A stretch of DNA of 64,000 nt, taken from contig NZ_BMUZ01000001.1 of NCBI RefSeq assembly GCF_014650455.1, positions 62,001 through 126,000 of the forward strand. Reading direction: 5' to 3'. The notes below the pieces were generated by a model, which saw nothing but the letters and a program-made list of their open reading frames with translations, was not told the origin of the DNA and did no database searches. Positions 42,398-51,151 of the stretch are shown here, piece by piece. This DNA is from Streptomyces xanthochromogenes. GTDB lineage: Bacteria; Actinomycetota; Actinomycetes; Streptomycetales; Streptomycetaceae. A program made the position numbers and the translations under genes. Position 1 is the stretch's first letter, and each line of letters starts with the position of its first letter.

Positions 42398-43357
42398 ATG
42401 GCCACTCTCGGCCCCACGCTCGCCCAGCAGCCGGCCCGCACCCAGCAGGCCCGGCCTCCCAGCCTCCTCCGTGACCTCCTCTCCCTCGTCCGGCCCGGCC
42501 AGTGGTCCAAGAACCTGGTGGTGGTGCCGTTCGGACTGCTCGGCGCGCAGCGCCCGGCCGGGCAGCTGCTCGGCGGCGCCGCCGCGGCCGTCCTCGCGTT
42601 CACCCTGGCCTCCGCGCTCGTCTACCTGGTCAACGACATCAGCGACCGGGACCGGGACCGCAGCCATCCGCAGAAGCGCAACCGCCCCATCGCCGCGGGA
42701 AGGGTCGGGGTGGGCACCGCCATCGCCTTCGCCGCGGTAATCGTCGTGCTGCTCGGCGCGGCCGTCACCGGCTGTGCGCTGCTCGGTGTGACCCCGGTCG
42801 CCGCCTGGTGGCCGATCGTCGCCTACCTCGGCCTCAACGTGGCCTACAGCAGGGGTCTCAAGCACGTGCCGCTGCTCGACGTCTTCATCGTCGCGCTCGG
42901 CTTCGTCCTCAGACTCGTGCAGGGCGCGCTCGCCGCGTCCTCGCCCGTGCCCAACTGGCTGGCGCTGTGCGTGTTCTCGCTGTGTCTGATGCTGATCCTC
43001 GGCAAGCGGCGCCACGAGATGACCGTGGGCGGCGTGCTGCACCGGCCGGCGCTGCGCGGCTACACGGTCGGCTTCCTCGACCAACTCCTGGGCTTCGCGG
43101 CCGTGTTGACCGCCATCAGCTATGTGCTCCAGGTACAGGGCAGCGCGATCTTCGGGCACCACGGCACCGCCGTCGCGATGCTCACCGCGCCGTTCGCCCT
43201 GTTCGGGCTCGCCCGCTACCTCCAGCTGCTCATGGTCGACTCCGGCGGCGGCAACCCGTCCCGGGCCCTGTTCCGGGACCGCGTCACGGTGTCCAACGCG
43301 CTGCTGTGGTCCGCTCTGGTCGGCGGTTCCGCCCTCTTCGTCCACACCGCGTCATGA
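42398..43357 (+). CDS. UbiA-family, decaprenyl-phosphate phosphoribosyltransferase-like enzyme
   Basis: This 319-residue polytopic membrane enzyme carries the two Asp-rich motifs of the family: LVNDISDRDRDRSHPQKRNR, then LLDVFIVALGFVLRLVQGA. The form NDxxDxxxDRxHPxKRxRPIA matches actinobacterial DPPR synthases (Rv3806c type), which join PRPP to polyprenyl phosphate, rather than quinone prenyltransferases. ATG 42398 has TGGAG upstream. It overlaps the next gene by 4 bp. In this operon it probably makes a polyprenyl-phospho-pentose that is then modified. Confidence 0.85.
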   Translation: MATLGPTLAQQPARTQQARPPSLLRDLLSLVRPGQWSKNLVVVPFGLLGAQRPAGQLLGGAAAAVLAFTLASALVYLVNDISDRDRDRSHPQKRNRPIAAGRVGVGTAIAFAAVIVVLLGAAVTGCALLGVTPVAAWWPIVAYLGLNVAYSRGLKHVPLLDVFIVALGFVLRLVQGALAASSPVPNWLALCVFSLCLMLILGKRRHEMTVGGVLHRPALRGYTVGFLDQLLGFAAVLTAISYVLQVQGSAIFGHHGTAVAMLTAPFALFGLARYLQLLMVDSGGGNPSRALFRDRVTVSNALLWSALVGGSALFVHTAS

Positions 43358-44310
43358 CGGCCGCCGAACTCGCCCCGGCCGCCCCGCGGGGCCCGCTGCG
43401 CCGGGCCGTGCCCGTCCTGTTCCCGCTCGCCGTCGCCACCGGCATCGGCTTCGCCCTGCACGACCGGATCGGCGACCTGGCCGACCTGGTGGTACGCCCC
43501 GGCGCCGTGCCCTATCTGCTCGGCGCGCTCGCCGCCAACGCGGGCGCCGTGCTCCTGTCCATGGCCACCTGGCGCACCCTGCTCGGCGATCTCGGCCCGA
43601 GGATTCCGGGCCCGGTCGCCACCCGGATCTTCTTCACGTCCTTCCTCAGCAAGTACCTGCCCGGCGCGGTGTGGGGGGTGCTCGCCCAGGTCAGGATGGG
43701 CCGCGCGGTGGGCGTTCCGGGGCCGGTGGTCGTCGCCGTGTTCCTGCTCAACCTGATGGCGGCCGTCCTCACCGGCCTCACCATCGGCCCGGTCGCGGCG
43801 CCCTGGACGCTGGGCGGCGACGCCTGGTGGCTGCTGCTCCCGGTCGCGGTCACCGTCGCCTGTGCCGCCCGGCCCGGGCTCATCAACTCCCTTGCCGCGC
43901 TGGGTGCCAGGCTCGCGCGGCGCCCCGCTCCGACCGCCACCGCGAGCGATGCGGGGATGCGCCGGGCGATGGCCTCGGCGGCAGCGTCCTGGGCGGTGTC
44001 CGGGCTGCATCTGTGGGCGCTGGCCGTGATGCTGGGCGCGCCCGCCGCCAAGGCCCTGCCGGTGTGCGTGGGCGGGTTCGCGCTCGCCACCGCCGCCGCG
44101 AGCCTGGTGGTCGTCCTGCCGGACGGCTGGGGCGCCCGCGAGGCCGTCCTGATGCTCGCGCTCTCCGCGGTGCTGCCCTGGCAGGCCGCCGCCGCGGCGG
44201 CCGTGGCGAGCCGGGTCGTCTGCACCCTGAGCGAGGTCCTGGTCGGCGGGGCCGCGCTGCTCCTCACCCGGACCTCCGGCCGGCCCGCCGCCCTGGCCGC
44301 GTCCGCCTGA
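43354..44310 (+). CDS. UPF0104/lysylphosphatidylglycerol-synthase-type membrane protein
   Basis: This 318-residue integral membrane protein has about eight hydrophobic helices and the family pattern FFTSFLSKYLPGAVWGVLAQ near residue 95. Late segments are LVVVLPDGWGAREAVLMLAL and ASRVVCTLSEVLVGGAALLL. Such proteins are flippase or lipid-handling domains often encoded beside glycolipid genes. ATG 43354 overlaps the UbiA stop (ATGA). A role in moving a lipid-linked intermediate across the membrane is inference. Confidence 0.8.
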   Translation: MTAAELAPAAPRGPLRRAVPVLFPLAVATGIGFALHDRIGDLADLVVRPGAVPYLLGALAANAGAVLLSMATWRTLLGDLGPRIPGPVATRIFFTSFLSKYLPGAVWGVLAQVRMGRAVGVPGPVVVAVFLLNLMAAVLTGLTIGPVAAPWTLGGDAWWLLLPVAVTVACAARPGLINSLAALGARLARRPAPTATASDAGMRRAMASAAASWAVSGLHLWALAVMLGAPAAKALPVCVGGFALATAAASLVVVLPDGWGAREAVLMLALSAVLPWQAAAAAAVASRVVCTLSEVLVGGAALLLTRTSGRPAALAASA

Positions 44311-44389
44311 CCGCCCACCGCCGCACAGCTCCATGCACCTCACGCACCCCACCAACCCCAAGAACCTCCACGAAGAGGGACCGATCCCC

Positions 44390-45820
44390 ATGCCCCAGCT
44401 GTACTCCGTCGACGACTGCGAGTCGCTGACCACCAAGCAGGTCCACGGCCTGTACAAGGACCACGTCAACCGCAGCCAGGTCTCGCTCATGACGTCCTTC
44501 GGCTTCGGCCAGGAGCTCGTCGAGCGCGCCGAGGGCGCCTACATCCACCAGCGCGACGGCCGCCGCGTCCTGGACTTCACCGGCGGGGTCGGGGTGCTCA
44601 ACCACGGCCACAACCACCCCCGCATCCTCGCGGCCCGCCGCCGCTTCCAGGACGAGCGGCGGATGGAGGTCCACAAGACCTACTTCTCGCCCTACATCGC
44701 CGCCCTCGGCCACAACCTCGCCGAGCTGCTGCCCGGCGACCTGAACATGTCGTTCTTCCCCAACTCCGGTGCGGAGGCGGTCGAGGGCGCGGTCAAGCTG
44801 GCGTACAAGTACCACGGCGGGCGCCGCTCCCGGGTGCTGCGGGCCGACATCAGCTTCCACGGCAAGCTGCTCGGCTCGGGCAGTCTGACCGGGCAGAACC
44901 AGTCCACCTTCCAGTTCCCCGGCATCCCCGGCGTCGGCGTCTTCCCGTACGGGGACCTGGCAGCCGTGCAGCGCGAGGTCGCCAAGTCCCGTACCGCCAC
45001 GGGCGATTCGGACGTCTACTGCATCCTGATCGAACCGCTGAGCGCCTCCACCATGAACGAGTGCTCGGAGGAATTCCTGCGCGGGCTGCGGGAGTTGTGC
45101 ACCCGCGAGAACATCGTGCTGCTCTTCGACGAGATCTACACCGGCTGGGGCAAGACCGGCAGCCTCTTCTACTTCATGCGCTACGAGGGCCTGGTCCCCG
45201 ACATCCTCACCACCTCCAAGTCGTTCGGCGGCGGCAAGTCCTCCATCTCGGCGTTCATCGCCCGCGAGCCGGTCTTCCGCAAGGCCTACGACAACCTGAC
45301 GGACGCCCTGCTCCAGTCGACCAGCACCACCTACTACGGCTTCGGCGAGGAGGCGGTCACCGCCATAGAGGCGGTCAACATCGCGGTGGAGGACGACTAT
45401 CCGGCCCGGGCCCGGGCCATCGAGCGCATCCTCGGGCCCGGCCTGGAGCGCATCGCCAAGGAGCACCCGGACGTGGTGTCCGAGGTGCGCGGCGCGGGCG
45501 CGCTGCACGGGGTGTTCCTGCACAAGGGGCCCAAGATCCTGGAGCTCGCGACCAAGCTGGTGCCGGGCGCGATGACCAAGGACCCGCGCTTCCGCACCAA
45601 GCTGATCACGTCCTCGGTGGTCAACGCGCTCTACCGCGACCACGGCATCTACGCCTACTACACGCTCAACGGCGACAACCCGCTGATGGCGGCCCCCTCG
45701 CTGATCACCGAGGACCACGAGGTCGAGTACTTCCTGGAGTCCCTGGACGCCACCCTCGCGCAGGGCCTGCCGCGTCTGCTCACCCGTTTCGTCAAGGAGA
45801 AGGTGTCGTCGCTGTGGTGA
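44390..45820 (+). CDS. Class III PLP aminotransferase
   Basis: This 476-residue fold-type I transaminase is of the diaminobutyrate/4-aminobutyrate class. Motifs: FFPNSGAEAVEGAVKLAYKY, LLFDEIYTGWGKTGSLFYF with the PLP-pyridine Asp, and LTTSKSFGGGKSSISAFI with the PLP Lys. ATG 44390 follows GAAGAGGGA. Substrate is uncertain; in this context it could aminate a keto-sugar or make a diamino acid or amino alcohol unit. Class III enzymes are less usual for sugars than DegT enzymes, which favours a non-sugar amine. Confidence 0.85.
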   Translation: MPQLYSVDDCESLTTKQVHGLYKDHVNRSQVSLMTSFGFGQELVERAEGAYIHQRDGRRVLDFTGGVGVLNHGHNHPRILAARRRFQDERRMEVHKTYFSPYIAALGHNLAELLPGDLNMSFFPNSGAEAVEGAVKLAYKYHGGRRSRVLRADISFHGKLLGSGSLTGQNQSTFQFPGIPGVGVFPYGDLAAVQREVAKSRTATGDSDVYCILIEPLSASTMNECSEEFLRGLRELCTRENIVLLFDEIYTGWGKTGSLFYFMRYEGLVPDILTTSKSFGGGKSSISAFIAREPVFRKAYDNLTDALLQSTSTTYYGFGEEAVTAIEAVNIAVEDDYPARARAIERILGPGLERIAKEHPDVVSEVRGAGALHGVFLHKGPKILELATKLVPGAMTKDPRFRTKLITSSVVNALYRDHGIYAYYTLNGDNPLMAAPSLITEDHEVEYFLESLDATLAQGLPRLLTRFVKEKVSSLW

Positions 45821-46860
45821 CCAGGACAGTAGTGACCGGCGGCGCCGGGATGCTCGGTTCGACGCTCGTGCGCCGGCTGCTCGCCGACGGGCACGAGGTG
45901 CACTGCGTGGACCTGCGGGCGCCGGGCACCACGCACGACCGCCTCACCCACACGGTCACGGACGTACGGGACGCCGTCGCCATGAAGCGCGCGACGGCCG
46001 AAGCGGACGTGGTGGTGCACTGCGCGGCCGCGCTGCCCAGCTACCCGGCCGACCAGATCCGCTCGGTGATAGTCGGCGGCACCGAGTCGGTGCTCGGCGC
46101 GGCCGAGGCCAACGGCGTACCGCGCTTCGTGCACATATCGTCGACGGCCGTGTACGGGCTGCCCAAGGTGGTGCCCACCCCCGAGGAGTACCCGCGCGAG
46201 CCGGTCGACGCCTACAGCGCCGCCAAGGCGCAGGCGGAGGAGGTGGCCGAGCGGTTCCGGGGCCGCGAGATGTGCCTGCCGATCCTGCGGCCCAAGACGT
46301 TCCTCGGGCCCGGCCGCATGGGCCTGTTCGCGATGCTCTTCGAATGGGCCGAGGAGGGACGCCACTTCCCCGTCCTGGGCAAGGGCGACGTCCGCATTCA
46401 GATGTTCGACGTGGACGACCTGGTGGACGCGGTCGTCACCGCGATGGAGGCGCCGGCCGAACGCGCCGACGGCACCTTCAACCTGGGCGCGACACGGTTC
46501 GGCACCCTGCGCGAGGACTTCCAGGCCGTGCTCGACGCGGCCGGACACGGCAAGCGGGTCCGCTCGCTGCCCGCCAGGCCCGCGCTCGCCGCGCTCAGCG
46601 CCCTGCAGCGCACCCGCCTCTCGCCGGTCTACGGGCGGCTGCTGCACAAGCTGCTCGACGACTCGTACGTGAGCACCGAGCGGGCCCGCGAGCAGCTCGG
46701 CTTCAGCCCGCGCCACTCCAACCAGGACGCGATCCTGCGCACCTACGCCTGGTGGCGCGAGCAGCAACGGACGAAGAGCGCCCCGGCCAAGGGGCAGGGC
46801 GTCACCAGTGTCGAACCGTGGCGGCAGGGAGCCCTCTCCCTGGCCAAGGTGCTGTTCTAA
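45817..46860 (+). CDS. NAD(P)-dependent sugar epimerase/dehydratase-type SDR
   Basis: This 347-residue extended short-chain dehydrogenase has the dinucleotide loop VVTGGAGMLGSTLV, active-site region FVHISSTAVYG, and the Tyr/Lys pair in VDAYSAAKAQ. RPKTFLGPGRMG fits nucleotide-sugar or steroid-dehydrogenase-like members. It starts at GTG 45817, overlapping the aminotransferase stop as GTGA; GTG 45814 is equally possible. It may epimerise or oxidise the polyprenyl-linked sugar, as DprE-type steps do in arabinan donor synthesis; that is inference. Confidence 0.85.
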   Translation: MTRTVVTGGAGMLGSTLVRRLLADGHEVHCVDLRAPGTTHDRLTHTVTDVRDAVAMKRATAEADVVVHCAAALPSYPADQIRSVIVGGTESVLGAAEANGVPRFVHISSTAVYGLPKVVPTPEEYPREPVDAYSAAKAQAEEVAERFRGREMCLPILRPKTFLGPGRMGLFAMLFEWAEEGRHFPVLGKGDVRIQMFDVDDLVDAVVTAMEAPAERADGTFNLGATRFGTLREDFQAVLDAAGHGKRVRSLPARPALAALSALQRTRLSPVYGRLLHKLLDDSYVSTERAREQLGFSPRHSNQDAILRTYAWWREQQRTKSAPAKGQGVTSVEPWRQGALSLAKVLF

Positions 46861-46881
46861 GCGAACCGAGGAGTAACGACC

Positions 46882-47952
46882 GTGTCCAGCGACCACCAGC
46901 CCCTGGTCTCCGTCATCATCCCCAACTACAACTACGGCCGCTCGATCGGCCTGTGCGTGGAAGCCGCGCAGAACCAGACGTATCCGCACACCGAGATCAT
47001 CGTCATCGACGACTGCAGCACCGACGACTCCGCCGCGACCGCCGCCGCCCTCGGCGCCCGGGTGGTGAGCACCGGCCGCAACAGCGGCGTGGCGGTGGCC
47101 CGCAACCTCGGGGCGGAGCTCGCTCGGGGCGAGGTCCTCGTCTTCCTGGACTCCGACGTGGCGATGCACCCGGACGCCATCGAGCGCTCGGTCGCCCTGC
47201 TCGCCGACGGCGTCGACGGCGTCAAGTACGGCGCGGTGTGCGGGACTTACGAGCCCGAGCCGCTGATCCGGGACAGCCTGATCGAGGAGTACCGCTCGCT
47301 CCAGCAGTACTACCTGCTGCTGAAGTCCGAGGGTGTCATCGACACCGTGCACACCGCGATCCTGGCGATACCCCGCGCCGTCTACGACGAGGTCGGCCCG
47401 TTCAACCCGCTGCTGCGGCACACCGAGGACCAGGACTACGGGCGCCGGATCTCGGAGCACCACAAGGTGCTCAGCTCCCTCGACGTGCGCGGCCGGCACG
47501 ACCACGACGACACCGTACGGATCGTCCTGGACAAGGTGTTCAGCCGCGCCCGGCTCGCGGTGCCGCTGATCCTGAGCCGCCGCGCCCTGCAGGGCGGCTT
47601 CGTGACCGGCCCGCGCGCGGGCGCCAGCCTCGCGGCGCCGCTCGCGGTGGCCGCCCTGGCCGCGCCGCTGCTGTGGGGCGCGGTGTGGTTCCTGCTTCCC
47701 GCGCTGCTCTTCGTCCTGTCCGTCCTGGGCGACCTCGACATGTACCGGGTGGTGCGCAGACACCGGGGGCGCCTGTTCCTCGGGTACTTCGTGGCCGTCA
47801 ACTTCCTGGTGAACCTAACGGTGTTCGCGGCCATCGGGGTCGCGGGGGTGCAGTGGCTGTTCTCGTCCCGCTTCCGGCGGCTCTACGCGCCCCAGCCCCG
47901 GCCGTCCCAGAGCGCGGGCCTCGGCTCGGCGGTCGGTGTTCCCGGTGTCTGA
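46882..47952 (+). CDS. GT2 glycosyltransferase with C-terminal membrane helices (second paralogue)
   Basis: This 356-residue GT-A protein contains VSVIIPNYNYGRSIGLCVEA, IIVIDDCSTDDS, GVAVARNLGAELARG and LDSDV, followed by a C-terminal hydrophobic region (PLLWGAVWFLLPALLFVLSV and another). Same design as the 41301 gene, showing duplication within the operon. It starts at GTG 46882 with GAGGAG. Its last 8 bp overlap the first phosphoesterase gene. Confidence 0.88.
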   Translation: MSSDHQPLVSVIIPNYNYGRSIGLCVEAAQNQTYPHTEIIVIDDCSTDDSAATAAALGARVVSTGRNSGVAVARNLGAELARGEVLVFLDSDVAMHPDAIERSVALLADGVDGVKYGAVCGTYEPEPLIRDSLIEEYRSLQQYYLLLKSEGVIDTVHTAILAIPRAVYDEVGPFNPLLRHTEDQDYGRRISEHHKVLSSLDVRGRHDHDDTVRIVLDKVFSRARLAVPLILSRRALQGGFVTGPRAGASLAAPLAVAALAAPLLWGAVWFLLPALLFVLSVLGDLDMYRVVRRHRGRLFLGYFVAVNFLVNLTVFAAIGVAGVQWLFSSRFRRLYAPQPRPSQSAGLGSAVGVPGV

Positions 47953-49156
47953 CCTGCGGACCCCGCCCGCCGAGCGCGTCACGGAGCCGGCCCCCGCCGG
48001 CGCACCCGCCCGGCGCGTGCGCCGCCGGGCGGGGCGCCTGGTGTGCTGGGCGGCGCTCGGCTGGCTGGTGTACCTGGCGGTGGAGTGGCTCGTCGACGGC
48101 CGGTACTGGTTCGGCGAACCGGCCGGTGCCGTACCGCCGTTCCTGTTCGTGGTGCTCCCGCTGCTGCTGGCCGCGCTGATCCCGCTGGCCCGCGGCGCCG
48201 ACCGGTGGCGTACCGGGGCCGCGGTGGCCGTCGCCCTGGTACTGGGCGCGGGCCAGTCGGGGATCAACTTCGGCGCGCTGTGGTCCTCGGACCACGAGCC
48301 CGGCCCGGACTCGGTGCGCGTGGTCGCCTGGAACACCAACTCGTGGAACCAACTCCTGGGAACCCAGGACCACTTCTACGCCTTCCTGAAGTCGAAGAAG
48401 GCGGACGTGTACCTCCTGCACGAGTACCAGCACGTGACCCCGGACCGTAAGGGCCGCCTGCCCATCGACGACCTGGCGCGGCTGCGTGCGGAGTTCCCCG
48501 GGTACGAGGTCGCCGTCCAGGGCGAGCTGGTCACCGTCTCCCGCTTCCCCGTCGTGGCGAAGCCCGCGGTCGGACCGGCCCGCGACGTCGCGCCGGACGC
48601 GGACTGGAACACGCGCTACCGGCAGGCCAAGGTCCTGCGCACCGATCTGCTGATCAAGGGCCGGACGGTGTCGTTCTACAACCTGCACATGCCGGTCTGG
48701 AACAGCATGACGGACGGCCCGCTCTCGGGCGCCTTCTACCGTCATATGCGGGAGAGCTTCGGCCCCCGCGCGGCGCAGTACGCGGGTCTTGAGGACGACC
48801 TGGACCACAACCCCAACCCGGTCGTGGTGGCGGGGGACTTCAACACCACGGCCGCCATGTCGGAGCTCGACGGCATCCGCTCGCGGCTCTCCGACGCGGT
48901 GGGCGCGAGCGACGAGCTCTACCCGACGAGCTGGGAGGAGGGCGGCTGGAAGCCCTTCTGGCGCACGGACTGGGCGTTCACCGGCCATGGCGTGACGGCG
49001 GACAAGTACGCCTTCGACCCGCCGGAGAAACTGTCCGACCACGCGGTGCAGGACCTGTGGGTCACCGTGCCGCCCACGTCACGGGCCAAGGACGCGCCGG
49101 AGCCCGGGCCGGCGTCACGGGCCGAGAACGCGTCACCGACCGAGAACGAGAGGTAA
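47945..49156 (+). CDS. Membrane-anchored EEP-fold phosphoesterase (first copy)
   Basis: This 403-residue endonuclease/exonuclease/phosphatase-fold protein has three N-terminal hydrophobic helices (to about residue 110) and a catalytic domain facing outside: VVAWNTNSWNQ, YLLHEYQH (the metal Glu), FYNLHMPVW, VVAGDFNTTAA, DWAFTGHG and LSDHAV. All core residues are kept. Such enzymes cleave phosphodiesters or phosphomonoesters of lipids and nucleotides. It starts at GTG 47945; GTG 47936 is possible. In this operon, dephosphorylation of a lipid-linked sugar is a plausible role. Confidence 0.82.
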   Translation: MSDLRTPPAERVTEPAPAGAPARRVRRRAGRLVCWAALGWLVYLAVEWLVDGRYWFGEPAGAVPPFLFVVLPLLLAALIPLARGADRWRTGAAVAVALVLGAGQSGINFGALWSSDHEPGPDSVRVVAWNTNSWNQLLGTQDHFYAFLKSKKADVYLLHEYQHVTPDRKGRLPIDDLARLRAEFPGYEVAVQGELVTVSRFPVVAKPAVGPARDVAPDADWNTRYRQAKVLRTDLLIKGRTVSFYNLHMPVWNSMTDGPLSGAFYRHMRESFGPRAAQYAGLEDDLDHNPNPVVVAGDFNTTAAMSELDGIRSRLSDAVGASDELYPTSWEEGGWKPFWRTDWAFTGHGVTADKYAFDPPEKLSDHAVQDLWVTVPPTSRAKDAPEPGPASRAENASPTENER

Positions 49157-49163
49157 GTCCGCC

Positions 49164-50156
49164 GTGTCCCCCGCTACCGCCGTCGCCCTCGCGTGGACCG
49201 TCTTCCTCGGTGCGCATCTGGCCCTCAACGGCCGCTGGTGGCCCTGGCTGGCCGTGTCCCTGTTGCCCCCGCCGCTCTTCGCCGTCGTGCCGCTCGCCCT
49301 GCTCGCCGCTGCGGCGGCCTCGGGGAGCGTGCCCGGCGCGGTGCTCGCGGCCGGGTGCCTGCTCGCGGGCTGGCGGGAGAACGGGCTCAACATCCGTGCG
49401 CTGAAGGGTAGTTCGCGGGAGCCAGGAGGAATCCGGGTGGTGTCGTGGAACACCCAGCACTGGAACCAGGGCCGCGAACCCGACCGGTTCTACTCCTTCC
49501 TGCACTCGCTGCCCGCCGACGTCTACCTCCTCCAGGAGTATCTGAACGGCTTCGAGGGCGGCGAGGTGTGGGACATCGACGACGAGGAGCGGCTGCGGCG
49601 CGAGTTCCCCGGCCACCACCTGTCGATCGACAACAACTCCGTGACCCTGTCCCGGTTTCCGCCCGCCGGTCCCCCCGTGCCGGTCGGCGCCTGCTCGCTG
49701 CGGGTCGACCTGCACACCCCGGACGGCATCCTTTCCACGTACAACGTGCACATCCCGGTGCAGCTGACGGTGATGAACCCGCTGAGCCGGGCGTTCTTCC
49801 GGGACATGCGGCGCCGGCACGAGGCGCGGCGGCGCGAGTACGACGCGCTGGTCGCCGATCTGCTCGCCAACCCCCATCCGTTCCTGGTCTCCGGGGACTT
49901 CAACACCAGCGCGGCGATCGGCGACATCCGCCGGATGCCGAAGACCGCGCACGACGCCATCGGGGCCAACCGCGCGCTGTTCCCGGCCAGTTGGCATGCT
50001 CGACGCAAGCTCCGGCTCTGGCGCATCGACTGGGTGTTCACCAGTGCCGGGGTCCGCGTGCGGCAGTACGCGTTCCGTGACCCGGGCGGTCTCTCCGACC
50101 ACCTGGCACAGGACGTCACGATCACCACCACCCCTATCGAGGAGATGAACCGTTGA
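49164..50156 (+). CDS. Membrane-anchored EEP-fold phosphoesterase (second copy)
   Basis: This 330-residue paralogue of the preceding protein has a shorter membrane part (two or three helices, WLAVSLLPPPLFAVVPLALL) and an intact catalytic domain: VVSWNTQHWNQ, YLLQEYLNGF, YNVHIPVQL, LVSGDFNTSAA, DWVFTSAGV and LSDHLAQDV. It starts at GTG 49164, 7 bp after its neighbour. The tandem pair suggests two related substrates or two successive hydrolyses. Confidence 0.82.
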   Translation: MSPATAVALAWTVFLGAHLALNGRWWPWLAVSLLPPPLFAVVPLALLAAAAASGSVPGAVLAAGCLLAGWRENGLNIRALKGSSREPGGIRVVSWNTQHWNQGREPDRFYSFLHSLPADVYLLQEYLNGFEGGEVWDIDDEERLRREFPGHHLSIDNNSVTLSRFPPAGPPVPVGACSLRVDLHTPDGILSTYNVHIPVQLTVMNPLSRAFFRDMRRRHEARRREYDALVADLLANPHPFLVSGDFNTSAAIGDIRRMPKTAHDAIGANRALFPASWHARRKLRLWRIDWVFTSAGVRVRQYAFRDPGGLSDHLAQDVTITTTPIEEMNR

Positions 50157-51151
50157 TGCAGTACCGACAGCTGGGCGGCAAGGACGGCCTGCGGGTGAGC
50201 ACCCTGTGCCTGGGCACCCTCCCCTTCGGCACCCGGATCGACGAGGCGAGTGCCTTCTCCGTCCTTGACCGCTTCTACGAGGCGGGCGGCACCTTCCTGG
50301 ACACCGCGAACACGTACGCCTTCTGGGAGCTGGGCGCGACCGGCGCCGAGAGCGAGCTCGTGATCGGCAAGTGGCTGGCCAGCCGGGGCGTCCGGGACGA
50401 GATCGTCCTCGCCACCAAGGTCGGCGCGCTGCCCGAGCCGCTGGACGCGCCGTGGCCCGAGGCCGCCGAGGGGCTGTCCGCGCCGGTGCTGCGCCGCCAG
50501 GTGGAGACCAGCCTGCGCAATCTGGGCACGGACCGGATCGACGTCTACTACGGGCACATCGACGACCGGAAGACGCCCGTCGAGGAGACGATGGGCGCGT
50601 TCGCGGAGCTCGCCGACGCCGGGAAGATCTCGCTCTCCGGCTGCAGCAACTTCGCGGCCTGGCGCATCGAGGAGTCGCGCGCCGCCGCCGAGCGCGCGGG
50701 CGGCCCGGCGTACGCGGCGGTGCAGCAGCGCTACACCTACCTCCAGCCGCGCCCCGGCGCCGAGTTCGGGGTGAACCCGCATGCCTCCGAGGAACTCCTG
50801 GACTATCTGGCCGCCCGGCCGGAGCTGACCTTCGTCGCGTACACGACCCAGCTCACCGGGGCGTACAACAACCCCGCTAAGGAGATCCCCGAGCAGTACC
50901 GGCACGCCGGTTCGGCCCGGCGGCTCGCGGTGCTCGGCGAGGTCGCCAAGGAGCTCGGGGTCGCACCCGGACAGGTCGTGCTCGCCTGGGCGCTCGGCGG
51001 GGCGCTGCCCGTCCTGCCGGTGATCGGGGCGAGCTCGGTGGGTCAGCTGGAGGAGTCCCTGGAGGCGGTGGACCTGGTCCTGGACGACGAGGTCAGGGCC
51101 CGCCTGGACGCGGCGGGTGCCGATGCGGCGAGTTTCGATGCGGCGAGTTGA
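50156..51151 (+). CDS. Aldo/keto reductase
   Basis: This 331-residue NADPH-dependent AKR has a catalytic tetrad in place: Asp in TFLDTANTYAFWE, the nearby Tyr, Lys in IVLATKVG and His in YYGHIDD. VVLAWALGG and GASSVGQLEESLEAVDLVLD form the cofactor end. ATG 50156 overlaps the phosphoesterase stop (TGATG), with GAGGAG upstream. It would reduce an aldehyde or ketone in the operon's pathway; the substrate is unknown. Confidence 0.88.
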   Translation: MQYRQLGGKDGLRVSTLCLGTLPFGTRIDEASAFSVLDRFYEAGGTFLDTANTYAFWELGATGAESELVIGKWLASRGVRDEIVLATKVGALPEPLDAPWPEAAEGLSAPVLRRQVETSLRNLGTDRIDVYYGHIDDRKTPVEETMGAFAELADAGKISLSGCSNFAAWRIEESRAAAERAGGPAYAAVQQRYTYLQPRPGAEFGVNPHASEELLDYLAARPELTFVAYTTQLTGAYNNPAKEIPEQYRHAGSARRLAVLGEVAKELGVAPGQVVLAWALGGALPVLPVIGASSVGQLEESLEAVDLVLDDEVRARLDAAGADAASFDAAS

